Of a stretch of DNA of 64,000 nt, positions 12,664 to 24,467 are shown one piece after another. The DNA is from Sceloporus undulatus (taxonomy: Eukaryota > Chordata > Lepidosauria > Squamata > Phrynosomatidae): contig NC_056525.1 of assembly GCF_019175285.1 (NCBI RefSeq), forward strand, positions 134,987,452-135,051,451. The letters run 5' to 3'. The notes below the pieces were generated by a model. It ran no database searches and was not told the origin of the DNA. It saw only the letters and a list, made by a program, of their open reading frames with translations. Every line of letters starts with the position of its first letter. Within the stretch, counting starts at the first letter, position 1. Made by a program: the position numbers and the translations under genes.

Positions 12664-12965
12664 CCAAGAAAGAAAACACACAAATAAGGCCACCCGACTC
12701 AGCAGGTTGGCCTGGTTGCTGGGGTGGCCATGTCGCACCAGCTCCTTCGCCGCTGGGGCCTCCAAGCCCCAGCAGCCTCTGCTTCGGCGGACTTACCCGC
12801 TATTGGTGCAGGGAGTGGAAGGGGCGGACCTTCCGCTCCCAGCACTGGGAACTGTAGTTACCAGCCCCTCTTGTGGGGCTTGTGGAAAGCCCCTTTGGGA
12901 TGCCCTGGTCCTCTGGGGCATCCTACTGGCTGCCGGGGCTGGGAGTCGGTACATCTGTTTTGAAG
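12664..12965. other. GC-rich block with short inverted repeats
   Basis: About 300 bp is strikingly GC-rich compared with both flanks (many 'gggcc', 'ccagcagcc' and 'ctggggc' runs, and short inverted repeats such as ggggcctccaagcccc). Both strands give open frames, but of compositional type, with no domain. It may be an inserted repeat of unknown family or a small CpG-containing regulatory island. Confidence 0.45.
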
Positions 12966-13611
12966 CTAATTTTGATTGGTTCCAGTAATTCTCCACACAA
13001 TAGATAGATAGATAGATACTCATACCTACAAAGGCAGACACACAGGCATATGTTTCTAGAGATATCCACAGACATTATGTACAGCTTGTCCTCATTTCCT
13101 CCTCTCATACTAACTGAGACAACAGCTTGGACTCGACAACACTGAACCTCCAAATCACGTCATATTTTTAGTACCCAGTAAAGTGTATATAGGAAGCATG
13201 ATCACAAGTTGAAGGTTTATTTCCTTAAAAGCTGCTCTGAAGGACAAATCAAAATCTCCATTTAGGTTTTGGTAGGGAAGGTCCAAAGAGGCCCTGTAGA
13301 ATGTCATCCGGAAATCAATTACACTGTATTGCATAAATATGAGCCTTTCATGCTTCAGACTTCTGAAAGTCTAAAGAATAAGACTTTGTACGTATTTGTG
13401 TTCCTCTGTTTTCCAGGTAAAATAGAAAGCGTGGTGCTCAAATAATTATATTTCGCTTGTTCACTTGAATGACCTGAAGGTGGAGATGTTATTTTTGAAG
13501 CAACATTTTTTCAAAAGACATGGGGTTGAAATACTATGGAGTTCAAAAGGAGAAACTAAATTCAGTCAAAAAAACAGTAAAATATCAAAGTGTAAAGAAA
13601 AGGAAACTCAC

Positions 13612-16044
13612 CGTGCCTTCAGGTTCCATTTCAGAATTCAAATGGCTGCCTTCACTGACCATCAAAGATATTCCAGATTTTTCATTGCCAAGAATATTCT
13701 GTGCTATTTGGACACTGGGCTGCAGGAAAGCAAACTCATTTCTCCTGGATTCAGAGGACAAACACACCTGATAGGAGTAAGGCAAAGTCCCATCTTCATA
13801 ATTTGGGGGGAATATGGCTCCAGTCTTTGAGTGAGTGTCAGGAACAAAGCACTGAAGGAAAGTGGGGTTCCTTGACCTTTGGAATCTCATCATGATGGTC
13901 AGTGTCACCGTCACCAGGAAGAGGAAGGACACCAAAGCCAAAGCCAACACCAAGTAAAACTGTAGATCAGATGGAGACCCTAAATCACTAGGTGGCGAGT
14001 TCATCTCTGGCAAGGCCTCCTGGAAGTTCTCTGCAAACACCAGGTTCACAGTCACAGTCGCTGAGAGAGGAGGATGCCCATTATCCTTCACCATGACGAC
14101 CAGCCTCTGCTTCACAGCATCTCTCTCAAGTAACACTCGCGCTATTTGAATCTCTCCTGTGTGGGAGCCAATGGTGAAGAGGGAGGGCTCTGTGGCCTGT
14201 AGCAGATGGAAAGAGAGCCACGAATTGTGTCCAGAGTCAGCGTCCACTGCTACCACTTTTGTCACCAGATAGCCTGACTCAGCTGACCGAGGCACCATCT
14301 CAAAGACCAATGAACCTTCAGTTGCTTGGGAAGGGAACAGAATCTGGGGGGTGTTATCATTCCTGTCCAAGACACACACTCTCACTGTGGCACTGCTACT
14401 GAGAGGAGGAGAGCCTCCATCCTGGGCCTTCACTTGAATCTGAAACTCTCTCAATTGCTCATAGTCAAAGGAGCGTTGGGCATAGATTGTTCCAGTCTCA
14501 GAGTTAATGGAGATATAGGAGGAAATAGGTAAGTCTTCAATATTGCTACTGAAAATGGAGTAAGTGATTTGGGCATTGCGGTCCAGATCTGGGTCATAGG
14601 CCTTGATGTGGAAAATGGAAACTCCAGAAGGGTTATTCTCTAGAATGTAAGCAGTATAAGAATGTTTTTCAAAGGCTGGGGGGTTATCGTTGATATCTGA
14701 GATGTGTATGGAGATGGTTTTGTGTGTGGACAGAGGAGGTGTGCCTTTGTCTGTGGCTGTGATTGTGATATTATACTCTGAAGCCTTTTCTCTGTCAAGG
14801 GGACCATCCGTGAGGAGTTTGAAGTAATCATCTGAAGATGAGACAATCTGGAAAGGAACAAATTCCTGAAGATGACAAGTGACTTCCCCATTTTCTCCAG
14901 AATCCTTGTCATGTACTTTAATGAGGGCAATCACAGCTCCAGGTGCAAGATCTTCAGGAATTGGGCTGGAAATGGAAGTAAGGATCACATCGGGAGCATT
15001 GTCATTCTCATCAAGAACTTCAATTTCCACATTGCAATGTGCCAGCAATCCTCCTCCATCACTTGCTTGTATTATCATCACATAATTTTTTATGTTCTCA
15101 AAATCTAAGTTTTCCATAAGTGTAATTGTTCCGTCTCTGGAATCCAGTTTGAATTTCTGCTCAGCTGCTTCTGGGATGTCACTGAAAGTATAAGTGATCT
15201 CAGCATTTGATCCTTCATCATTGTCAGAGGCTTTAACCTGTAGCACAGACACCCCAATGGGGGCATTCTCTTTTAGGCTTACCTTATAGGTTACCTGGGA
15301 GAAAATTGGTGTATTATCGTTAGTATCAGTTACATTAACTCTTATGTTAAGAGTCCCAGTTTTTCTAGGAACTCCTCCATCCATAGCTGTAAGGATCATG
15401 TAATGGGTGTGTTCTGTTTCCCTGTCTAATTGTTTCTGTAATATTAATTCTGCATATTTGCCTCCATCTTTAGTCTCTTTAACTTCAAGTTTGAAATAAG
15501 GAATTGGGCTAAGATTATAATCTTGGAGGGAGTTGTTTCCAATGTCCTTGTCTTCAGCATTTCCAAGGGCAAATCGAGCGCCAGGAAGATTAGACTCACT
15601 CACTTTAAGGTCAATATTTTCTTTCCGGAAGTGGGGAGCATTATCATTCACATCCTGAATAAAAATATTTATATGGAAAATATTCAAGGGATTATGTGCC
15701 AGAACTTCTAATTTTAAGACACAAATGGATGATTTTCCACAAATCTCTTCTCGATCTATCCTATCCTTCACATACAGGTTTCCATTCTGTTCATTCAGAG
15801 CAAAGTACTGCTTTCCAGAAGAGATCCCAAGCTTGCGTTTTGTCAAGTCTCTGACCTCCAGCCCCAAATCTTTAGCAAGGTTCCCCACAAAGAAGTCCTT
15901 CTCTGCTTCTTCTGGCACTGAATAGTGAACCTGCTCAGACATCATACAGGAAAAGACAGACCAGAGTATGAATGAAAACAGTACTTGCCTGAAATTGAGT
16001 TCCCTGATCCTCTCTCTGTACCTTATTTCCATCATCATTTTCAT
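13612..16044 (-). CDS. PCDHGB: Gamma-protocadherin B-type variable exon, intact
   Basis: 811 codons from ATG 16044 ([12 protein letters not shown], aligned with MKMKLEVRYR of the B exon at 40086) to donor ACG|GTGAGT. Signal peptide about 15-36 ([16 protein letters not shown]), mature start [18 protein letters not shown]1 has [15 protein letters not shown] and [12 protein letters not shown]; later linkers are [26 protein letters not shown] and LDRNDNTP. A membrane helix ([24 protein letters not shown]) and the B tail [30 protein letters not shown] follow, matching PCDHGB rather than PCDHGA, alpha or delta2 tails. Known role: an alternative first exon for a homophilic adhesion isoform at neuronal membranes. 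A CSE lies about 215 bp upstream. The C-terminal EC repeats are almost identical to the 37654-40086 exon, but EC2 and EC3 differ. Confidence 0.96.
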
Positions 16045-16259
16045 TGATTTTTCTCTCCTATTCTCCACAACTCACCAGTTCAAGACTCCAAGTACTTTGC
16101 AGTAGGATAGTAGAAATAGTTCTTAGTAGCTTATGTTTTAAGAAGTGAGAGCTTTCATTTCTGGAGAAGCTTTTAAATAAACCCTTCCACTGAATCTTCT
16201 TTCTTACCAGCAAAAATATACTGCTGCAGTCTTCAGTGATAATCCATTCCATGGTTGTT

Positions 16260-16290
16260 CCCTTGTTGTCCAACAGTGACACTCTCCGTT
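16260..16290 (-). promoter_or_regulatory. Protocadherin CSE of the B exon 13612-16044
   Basis: Sense strand: GAGAGTGTCACTGTTGGACAA. The GTGTC(A/G)CTGTT core is shared with A promoters, but it is followed by GGACAAC where A promoters have CACCAA, a B-type signature also seen at 40308 and 62186. The TATTTAAGG motif present after the CSE in the other two B promoters is not visible here. Confidence 0.72.
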
Positions 16291-16867
16291 CACACAGGGA
16301 ACTGCCTTTGCTTTTTAAAAAATCATTGAATTTCTACATTTCCCCCACTCCCCAAATATAGAGAATCATTTAAAAATTATATTGCTAACATGATTTTCGT
16401 GTTGTATCCCAGACTGCTAAGCAGACTTTAGTCACTTACTTTATTCACATTAAAAATAATACACAAACCAGTGGAACCAGTGTCATTTCAAATGTCTTTC
16501 CATTTATGTACTCCTCTCTTTTACACAGAAATTAGTGCAAGTGAACAGAGAATTTTAATGCCACATGTCTGCCAGAGGTTCAACTTGTTAATTAGTCATA
16601 AGTTGTAACAAATGGAAGTTGACCAACATAGAGAATGTAAACCAACCAATACATTTAATATAATGTAAGTAGATGAAAAGCTATTTTATACCTAGTCAAA
16701 CTCATAGTCCATTTAGCCAGCTAACTGAAGGATACTGAAAGAAGCAGTAGAGTCTTGAAAGCACTTTCCTGTGTCATTGTTTTTCTCACAGCCACCTGTT
16801 ATTCCCCTCCAAGTTCTCCAAAAGACACTTTGTTATCTTGAGAAGTGGAAAAAATGGGAGAGAAGGC

Positions 16868-17078
16868 TATGTCTGCTTCTGTATTGCAGAAATAATGCTC
16901 CTCTTTGACACTGCCGTAAATTCATGCAACTTCATCCTACGTAGTCCTGGGATTTTTGATTTTACAAAGTCTTTAGCTTTCTCTGCCAAAGAGTGCTACA
17001 AATCCCAGGATTCCATAGGATTGTGCCACGGCAGTTAAAGTGGTCTCAAAGTGCATTATTTCTACATAGCAGCAAGGG
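16868..17078. mobile_element. Diverged MITE related to the 11646-11860 copy
   Basis: Left 'tgcagaaataatgctcct...gacactgcc' and right 'ggcagttaaagtggtctc...gcattatttct' are imperfect inverted repeats sharing 'gcagaaataat' with the element at 11646. The interior has mutually inverted 'agtcctgggattttt' and 'aatcccagga'. The ends are decayed. Confidence 0.5.
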
Positions 17079-17257
17079 TGGTCTACATTTTGATCTGGAC
17101 CCAAATTCAATGGGATTTGACTCCAGTTTTAAATGTAGTGAGTTTTTTCAAACTAGGGAGTTTATATTTCAGTCTTGCACAAATACAAATTTGCCATATA
17201 TCAAACTGGGATGAACATTATTTCCTGAGGAGAGCTGAGTAACTGACCTTTGTTGTA

Positions 17258-17483
17258 CAGTCAGATCTTAGTATCCATGTTTTTTTTTTTAATCCAGAGA
17301 TCGTACCATCCATGGCTTGAAAATATTTTAAAAATATCTAAATTCCAAAAAGAAAACCTTGATTTTGATATTTTATATAAGGAACACCACATTACTATGC
17401 CATTGGATTTAATGGGACTTGAGCATACGTGGAGTTTGGTATTCATGAAGAGTCCTGGAAGCAAACCCCAGGGTATGCCACTG
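17258..17483. mobile_element. Tigger-like MITE with TA target duplication
   Basis: It starts 'cagtcagatcttagtatcca', ends 'gggtatgccactg', and is flanked by TA (17256-17257, 17484-17485). Internal 'attttatataaggaacacc' and 'atttaatgggacttgagca' match the copy at 8171-8398. It has no coding capacity. Confidence 0.7.
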
Positions 17484-17800
17484 TAGTAGATGATCTAACA
17501 CATTGTGAAACTAGGTTGGTGGTTACACAAAACAGAGCTAGGTTGTGGAACTGTTGAACTTCATACCCACAGAAGTTAGGCTGACCCCATCTCTTTTAAG
17601 TTTCTGGTGGACATCCGAAACACTGTTATTCTGCATGGCATTGAGTGTTTGAAATTGCTGTTTTAACTGTTTCAAAACAGTTTAACAGTTTCAAAACAAA
17701 ATGGAAATTCTCATTCTAATGAGACTCCCATCAATGCCTAGCAACCCCAAAAGATAGATAAATATTGTTTGCAGTTATTTGTAAACAAGTGTAATTCTTT

Positions 17801-17801
<1 letters not shown>

Positions 17802-17834
<33 letters not shown>
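17802..17834. repeat. (TG)n microsatellite
   Basis: About 16 uninterrupted TG units. Confidence 0.95.
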
Positions 17835-17836
<2 letters not shown>

Positions 17837-18956
17837 AAAAATGCTTGTTGCTATTTCCATTTTAGAAAAGGGTGTCTTGAAATTAAGGCTCTCTGTTGAG
17901 AAAAAGAACAACTGCAAGATTCTTGGCATTTCGGGACTTTGCTGTGCAAAAATATTTTGCACAGGAAATATGCATTTAGTTCAACCACCTCCTCCCTTAC
18001 TGTTTTTCCTTCTACCCAGAAAAACAATAGGGCTTTTTGACCAAATAAATTTTCTTGAACAAAGACAAAAGATGCTCACAAATATACAGTAACCAAGAAC
18101 AAAAGAGCCTCAAAACTGAACAGAAACACCTGTATTCTTATAGAGGAGGAAGAAAATCACTGATAAAGTTCATTTACAGGAATGAAATAAGCCAGACTTA
18201 CATCATAATTATTGTGGCATTTTTCTTGTTAAGAGTGCCTTTTTAATTCTTGCAATATTAAATATAGATTTCATTTCCTTACTCTATACCTGTGTATAAA
18301 CTTCTGTCTTTCTCCCACTCAAGTAAGATGTTGAATATCTTTCATCCCATATTGACGGGATGTTTACCACTACTGTTCATATTAAATGGTTCATGTGATG
18401 CAGAAGAAGGTGATGATATTTTCTCTGCATCATATACCTAGAGGAAGATGTGACCCATATATATGATGGTCCATTTAATACAAAGGTTATTCCCAGAAGG
18501 AGGAGAGGATAAAATAGAGCATGCACACAGACTTTCCCATGGATTATTGGAGGATGGTGGGGGACATCTTTCTCCAAACAGCAGGATTGACTGTATCTGA
18601 GGATACCAATATTCATATATCCATAAGACATTGAAGATACTGTTATCCATACTTACTGGGCTTAATTTAAACTCTCATTCTAACCTGTATACTTACGTGA
18701 ATCATGATAGCCCTTTTTAGTGCACAGGCAACTTGAAAAAAAGGAAAAGTGCCAGTTCTCTGCCAATTTGTTAAAATAAAACTCTCTGCTCCATTGTATG
18801 TAGATGCTTATGCATTCTTATTAGCCAGAGAAAACAACACCTTAGTTCTCACTAAGGCAGTAAGTCTGTATGTAGCCGAAACTCACAAAGATGGCTGATT
18901 ACATGAAGAAATGTGCCATAAACCAAATTTAAAACAAACAGGCAGATACTAGTAGA

Positions 18957-20040
18957 ATAATAGAGTTGGAAGAGATTAAAAGGGCCATCCAGTTCACTTG
19001 GACTGGATGGCAACCACATGCCGTGGCCTCGATCTGGCATTTCCATGGTGCAAAAAAACAAAGGAGCAAAAAGCGGCTCCTTTCTGTGTCATGGAAAGGG
19101 TGCCTTTGCCGCCGTGGCGTCACCTACTGCCACTCCTTTTGGTGCTGTATCATCTGGATGCAGTGCCAAAGGAGCACCATGACACTTTGATGGGGCACAC
19201 GGCGTGATGGCAGTGTCAGGGTAGCATCGGGGCATACTTCTTGTGGGCACTACGCTCCCACTCTGCCCTGAGGCCAGCGTTTATCGCCAGTCTGTCAAGG
19301 CTGGAACTCACAATCAAAGCACCCCTGAAGGATAGCCATCTAGCCTCTCTTTAAAGACCACTAAACAAGGAGACTCCACCATACTCCAAGGGAGTATGTT
19401 CCACTGTCGAACAGGTCTTACTGTCGGGAAGTTCCTCCTAATGTTGAGGTGGAATATCTTTTCCGGTATCTTGTAACCATTGTTCCATGTTTCTGGAGCA
19501 GCAGAAAACAAGCTTGCTCCATTATCAATGTAACATTTAAATATTAATCAGGGCTATCATATCGCCTCTTAACCATCTCTTCTTCAGCCTAAACATATCC
19601 AGCTCCCTAAGTCTTTCCTCATAGGGCATGGTGCCCTTCGTCATTTTGGTCGCCCTCCTCTGGACACACTCCAACTTCTCAACATTCTTTTTGAATTGTG
19701 GTGCCCAGACGTGGACACACTATTCCAGGTGATGCCTGACCAAAGCAGAATAGAGTGACCAGGGACGTAGCTAGGATTTTGGAAGGGGAGGGGTCCAGAC
19801 TAAGTGCCACCATTATAATGGGGCTTGAGTGCAGCGGCGCAGCAGCACACCCCATTCTTTTTTCTAATGGAAGGGGGGGTCCGGACCCCCAGACCCCCCC
19901 CTTGGCTACGTCCCTGGAGTGACACTATTACTTCCCTTGATCTAGACACTAAACACATTGGCGTTTTTCGCTGCCACATCACATTATTAACTCATGTACA
20001 ACCAGTGGTCTACTAGTACTTCTAGATCCCTTTCACATGA
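18957..20040 (-). mobile_element. CR1 LINE 3' portion, interrupted by two insertions
   Basis: Reverse-complement CR1 landmarks are 'tagagttggaagagatt' at 18963, 'ggagtatgttccactgt' near 19390, 'ggaagttcctcctaatgtt' near 19427, 'tcctcatagggcatgg' near 19617, 'cgccctcctctggacacact' near 19650 and 'gtggtctactagtacttct' near 20005. A non-CR1 GC-rich stretch occupies about 19005-19310, and a MITE is nested at 19760-19916. No open reading frame survives. Confidence 0.82.
19760..19916. mobile_element. 157-bp MITE with 7-bp target duplication, nested in CR1
   Basis: Terminal inverted repeats are 'cagggacgtagc' at the left and 'ggctacgtccctg' at the right. The target duplication 'gagtgac' is at 19753-19759 and 19917-19923. 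CR1 sequence resumes exactly after it. A second copy of the family, in the opposite orientation, is at 24306-24467. The family resembles short hAT-type elements; the duplication length is 7-8 bp. Confidence 0.8.
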
Positions 20041-20365
20041 AGTCTTGTTAGGGGAATGTCTATATTAAAACTCTTCTCCCTTGCATGCTAGTATTTGATG
20101 AACATGTTATAATGTGAGGCTATCCACTGCTTGAAAGCAGAATAGACCAGGACTATGTTTATCATTAGAAGTAACTAGATATTCATGAACTCAAACAATA
20201 CATTTCACTGATGAATTCTAACCGACAATTCAAATAGAACAAAGTTTCAAAACAAAGTTATGAAAGAAATTTAAAAACAACAGAGCAATAGGATTTACAT
20301 CCTGAAAATAATACAAGAATATATGATCAAAAGAAAATCTTCTCAATCAAAAATAGTTAGCTCAC

Positions 20366-22789
20366 CTGGATGACGATAAGATCTCCATTGTTTAAATCTA
20401 ACTCTTCACTAGATAGGATGGGATCCTTAACTTCAGAATTCTGATTGGTCAAAGTGCTGGAAGAATTCCCCTTGGCTGTATTAAACTGGCTCTTCCTAGA
20501 GCCTGTGGTCAGAGAAACCTCATGGCAATAAGACTGAAGAAAGGCCCGGACTCCATCAATCCCCACAAATTGTGAAACCGGAACACCACTGAAATTCACA
20601 GTTCCATTGTGACAAAGCTGAGAATTTCTCCATCTGTGTAGCCTAATGCCAACTAACACAAGCAGAAACATCAAAAACAAGCAGGACACAAAAGCCACTG
20701 AAACCACCAGGTAGAAGGTGAGATCTGAAGGGGGATCTGTAGGAGCTGAGATGCTGGTGAGATCTGAGAGCATTTCAGGGATGCTGTCAGCCAGCACCAC
20801 GGTAACCGTCACAGAGGCAGACAAAGGGGGCTGCCCATTGTCCTTCACTAAGACCACCAGGCTTTGCTTGAGGGCATCTTTCTCCAGAAGGAAGCGGGCT
20901 GTCCTGATCTCTCCAGTGTGGAGTCCCAGAGTGAAGAGCCCTGGCTCTGTGGCCTTGGTCAGCTGGTAGGAGAGCCAGGCATTCTGGCCAGAATCCGCAT
21001 CCACTGCCACCACTTTAGTGACCAGGTATCCCGGCTCAGAGGAGCGAGGGGTCAGCTCTATCCCAGTGGAGCCATCGGTGGGAGGAGAAGGGTAGAGGAT
21101 TTCCGGAGCATTGTCATTCTGGTCCAGGATGAAGAGAGTCACTGAGACATTAGAGCTAAGTGGAGGAGAACCTCCATCTTGGGCCTTGACCTGGAATTGA
21201 ATCTTCTGGATCTCTTCATAATCAAAGGAGGTCAAGGCATAGACAACCCCAGTCTCTGAATTAATGGACAAGTAAGAGGAGAGGAGAGACTCCCTTATTT
21301 GATCTTCAATAACGGAATAGCTTATTCTGGCATTCTCTTCCCAGTCTGGGTCATTTGCTTCTAGTGAAAAGATAGAAGCACCTCTAGGATTATTTTCTAA
21401 GAGATAAGAGGTGTAAACTGATTTGACAAATAGTGGAGGGTTGTCATTTGTGTCTAGTATCTTCAGAGAAATAATCTCAGAGGTAGAGAGTGTTGGAGTC
21501 CCTTCATCCATTGCTGTAATAGTAATATTGAAAGATGCTACTACTTCCCTGTCAAGGCTTCTCTCTGTTACTAAAGTGTAAAAGTCATCATCTGTTTTCT
21601 TCAGCTGAAATGGAAGCTTGCTAGGAATGGAACACTTAACCTGCCCATTGACTCCTGAATCTCTGTCTTGTACGTTTAAAATGGCAACAATAGTTCCTTG
21701 TGGCGAGTTCTCAGAGACAGAACTGATTGCAAAGGTCATTGTCAATTCTGGTGCATTGTCATTTATATCAGTAACAAAGATCAAAACCTTTGACCTGTCA
21801 CTCAACCCACCTCCATCCATGGCATGTGCTTCAAATTCATAGGAGGATGACTCCTCATGGTCAAGGTTTCCTAGAACAATGATTTCTCCTGTTGTGCTGT
21901 TTAACATGAAAGTCTGGGAGTCCTTCTCTGTGATTTCTTGGAAAGAATATTTTATTTCTCCATTGAGTCCTTCATCCATATCAGTGGCTCTTATTTTCAC
22001 CACAGTGGACCATTTGGGAATGTTCTCTGCGACACTCACTTCATACACTGATTGGCTAAACACTGGCGCATTGTCATTTGCATCGAGAACAATAATATGG
22101 ATTTGCAATGTGCCAGACTTGATCGGATCACCCCCATCAGTTGCTGTCAGGATTAGATTATAAACTGCTTTTTCTTCCCTGTCTAGTGGTTTCTCCAACA
22201 CCAGTTCAGGTTGTCTGGCACCATTTTCTGCTCTTGGCATGGCCAGAGAAAAATGATCAGTGCCTGTCAGTTCATAGTGCTGAACAGAATTTATGCCCAA
22301 ATCTGGGTCTTGAGCTCTGGGTAGAATAAATCGTTCTGTGAGAGTAGTTGTCTCACTCATTTTAATTTTCCATTCTTTTGATCGAAATTGAGGAGCATTG
22401 TCATTTATATCTGTGATTTCCACTTCAACACTATAAAGTTTTAATTTACTTTCAACAAGAACTTGGAACTTTATCATGCATTTCTCTGCCTCTCCACAGA
22501 TTTTTTCTCTGTCTACTCTTTCAGAAATTTGTAAGTGCCCACTGTTAACATTCAAAGCAAAATACTGAATCATACCTTTACTAGTAACAATGCGGAGCCC
22601 ATGGTCTGAAAGTTGTTTCCCTTCCATTCCTAGGTCCTTCACAATATTCCCTACAAAGGAGCCTTTCGGCATCTCTTCTGGAATGGAATAGTGGATCTGC
22701 CCAGAAACTGCCTTCCAAGCAAACACCATGAAAAGAAGGCATTGCAGGATTCTTCTTCTGCAGCTCCACAGACCCTTGGTTTCTTCCAT
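20366..22789 (-). CDS. PCDHGA: Gamma-protocadherin A-type variable exon, intact
   Basis: 808 codons from ATG 22789 (MEETKGLWSC) to donor CAG|GTGAG. The frame is open 11 codons further upstream but without ATG. Signal peptide to about 30 (ILQCLLFMVFAWKAVSG); mature QIHYSIPEEMPKGSFVGN. Linkers: DINDNAPQF (EC1-2), DANDNAPVF (EC2-3), DINDNAPEL (EC3-4), DTNDNPPLF (EC4-5), DQNDNAPEI (EC5-6). The membrane helix [20 protein letters not shown] is followed by LHRWRNSQLCHNG and the A tail [27 protein letters not shown]. Its cytoplasmic part is closest to the fragment at 55004-55447. A CSE with an intact CGCT core lies about 215 bp upstream, and a TATA-like TTATATAC motif (about 22908-22917) lies between CSE and ATG. 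Role as for the family: a homophilic neuronal adhesion isoform. Confidence 0.96.
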
Positions 22790-23000
22790 TCTTTTTACAA
22801 GTAGATTCTGGTTCTGGTGCAACAGCTTTCAGGCTAGTAATTATTATTTGCTTCTGTATCTTTTTTGTTGCTCCCTGTTTCTTTGCAAAATATCTCGCAG
22901 TCAGTGTGTATATAAGCAACATACATTTCTGCTTTGCTTTCCTGGTCTGTTTTCCTGTGTTTCTAACAGGAGAGCTAGGCTTGCTGTAGCTTCCCCTTTT

Positions 23001-23034
23001 CTTCCTTATTGGTGAACAGCGACACCCAGGGGCT
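23001..23034 (-). promoter_or_regulatory. Protocadherin CSE of the A exon 20366-22789
   Basis: Sense strand: GGGTGTCGCTGTTCACCAA followed by TAAGGAAG. The CGCT core is intact. It is one of only two promoters here that keep the core CpG. Confidence 0.82.
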
Positions 23035-23294
23035 AAACTGAAATCTGAAAAAGCTTTATTGGAATATTACATTGCTTTTGAGAAGTTTTTTCTTTTCTTT
23101 TCAATAGTATTGATTGACTAATAAAAATACAGATTATTTTTTGTCCTGAGAAGAAAGAAAAATGGGACACATCATCCCTTTTTTTTCTGATCAGAAGGTT
23201 CCCACTTTTATTAGATTTATATCCCCAATCTTAGATGTTCTCAAATAAGGGTGATATTCAGACACTAAACTCTGAATACTATTTAATACTATTG

Positions 23295-23544
23295 AAGAGC
23301 CCTGATGGCACAGTGGTTAAATGCCTGTAATGCAGCCACTCACTCACAAACCATAAGGTTGCGAGATCAATACCAGACAAGGGCTCAAGCCTGTCTCTGG
23401 CTTGCATCCTTCCATAGGTTGCTAAAATGAGTACCCAGCTTGTTAGGGGCAATTAGCTTACACTTTGTAAACTGCTTAAGGAGTACTTAAATGCACTGAT
23501 AAGCAGTAGAGAAATGTACTTGCTATTGCCATTGCCATTGCTAT
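23295..23544 (+). mobile_element. tRNA-derived SINE (lizard ACA/Squam-like), near full length
   Basis: 'gagccctgatggcacagtgg' (A box), 'ggttgcgagatcaatacc' (B box), 'taaaatgagtacccagcttg', 'ggggcaattagcttacac', and a tail 'tacttgctattgccattgcc'. Confidence 0.85.
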
Positions 23545-24305
23545 TTAGATACAATACATGAAACAAAACATTGGTTGGGTATTATAATTCATGCAATTTT
23601 AATACATGGAGGTCAGCCTTGCTCATTTGTGTCTACTGGCTCACCAGGTGTACTTCTCCTGTCCACTGTTTCTCCCTCTGAATTTGCAAAGACACCCTAC
23701 CACTACCACCCCCCCCCTTCCTTCTTTCTCCTTAGTCTCAAGGTTAATCATCAGCCATTTCCCACCCCATATCCTGGTTGCATACTTCATTTTATCTCCT
23801 CTTTTTTTCCACCACCAATTATTTTCTTTCCATAGTGTCTGTCATATGCTATTGCTGCTTTTTCATGATGAGCAACTGCTGAGGAATTTCACAAGTAGTT
23901 GCACAGATTGCATGGCCACACTGAATGGTCTGCCAGCACTCACATGCAACCTCCAAATGTGTGGGATTCATCATCACAGGAAAGTAATGGTATATGGCTC
24001 TCACAGCGCCCATATACAGGTACTCTATCCATTTCTTTCCCCATCTGCCCCCACTTTCCAAGAACACATTTTCCTTCTTCTCTTTGCTTAGTTCTTATTT
24101 ATTACCTAGTTTTCAACTTAAGATGTTTTTATAAAACCAATAAACAGTGCTAAACACTTACACAGAAATACTTTAAGACAGCTACTCTGTTAGCATTTTT
24201 GTGCATCTATAATATCACATAGAATGAAAAGGCCACCACTGTTTCACAGAACTATATTTGGATTTCATGGATTTGGAATCCTTTATGCCTGCACTGTGGG
24301 GGGGA

Positions 24306-24467
24306 CAGGGACGTAGCCAAGGGGGGGGTTCCTTGGGGTCTGGACCCCCCCCCTTCCGTTAGATAAAATGAATGGTGTGTGCTGCCGCGCCGCCGCACCC
24401 AAGCCCCATTATAATGGTGGCACTTAGTCTGGTTCCCCCCATTCCCAAAATCCTGGCTACCTCTCTG
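24306..24467. mobile_element. Second copy of the CAGGGACGTAGC MITE family
   Basis: It starts 'cagggacgtagccaa' and ends with a decayed 'ctggctacctctctg'. It is the inverse orientation of the 19760-19916 copy, sharing 'ccccattataatggtggc' and poly-C/poly-G runs. Flanks 'gtgggggga' and 'gtggggag' look like a diverged target duplication. Confidence 0.72.

Larger units (their letters stand above)
11111..13611. other. Spacer between A (8507) and B (13612) exons
   Basis: No gene is supported. It holds a palindromic MITE and a GC-rich block (separate entries) and a short (GATA)n run at about 13001-13018. Small open frames over the GC-rich block are compositional. The region next to the B donor (13100-13611) shows nothing recognisable. 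Confidence 0.6.
16291..20365. other. Spacer between B (13612) and A (20366) exons
   Basis: No gene is supported. It includes a MITE-like palindrome, a Tigger-like MITE, a (TG)n run, a segment at about 18380-18660 that resembles the B-upstream flank at 40650-40900, and a CR1 with a nested MITE (20041-20365 holds nothing recognisable). Confidence 0.6.
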
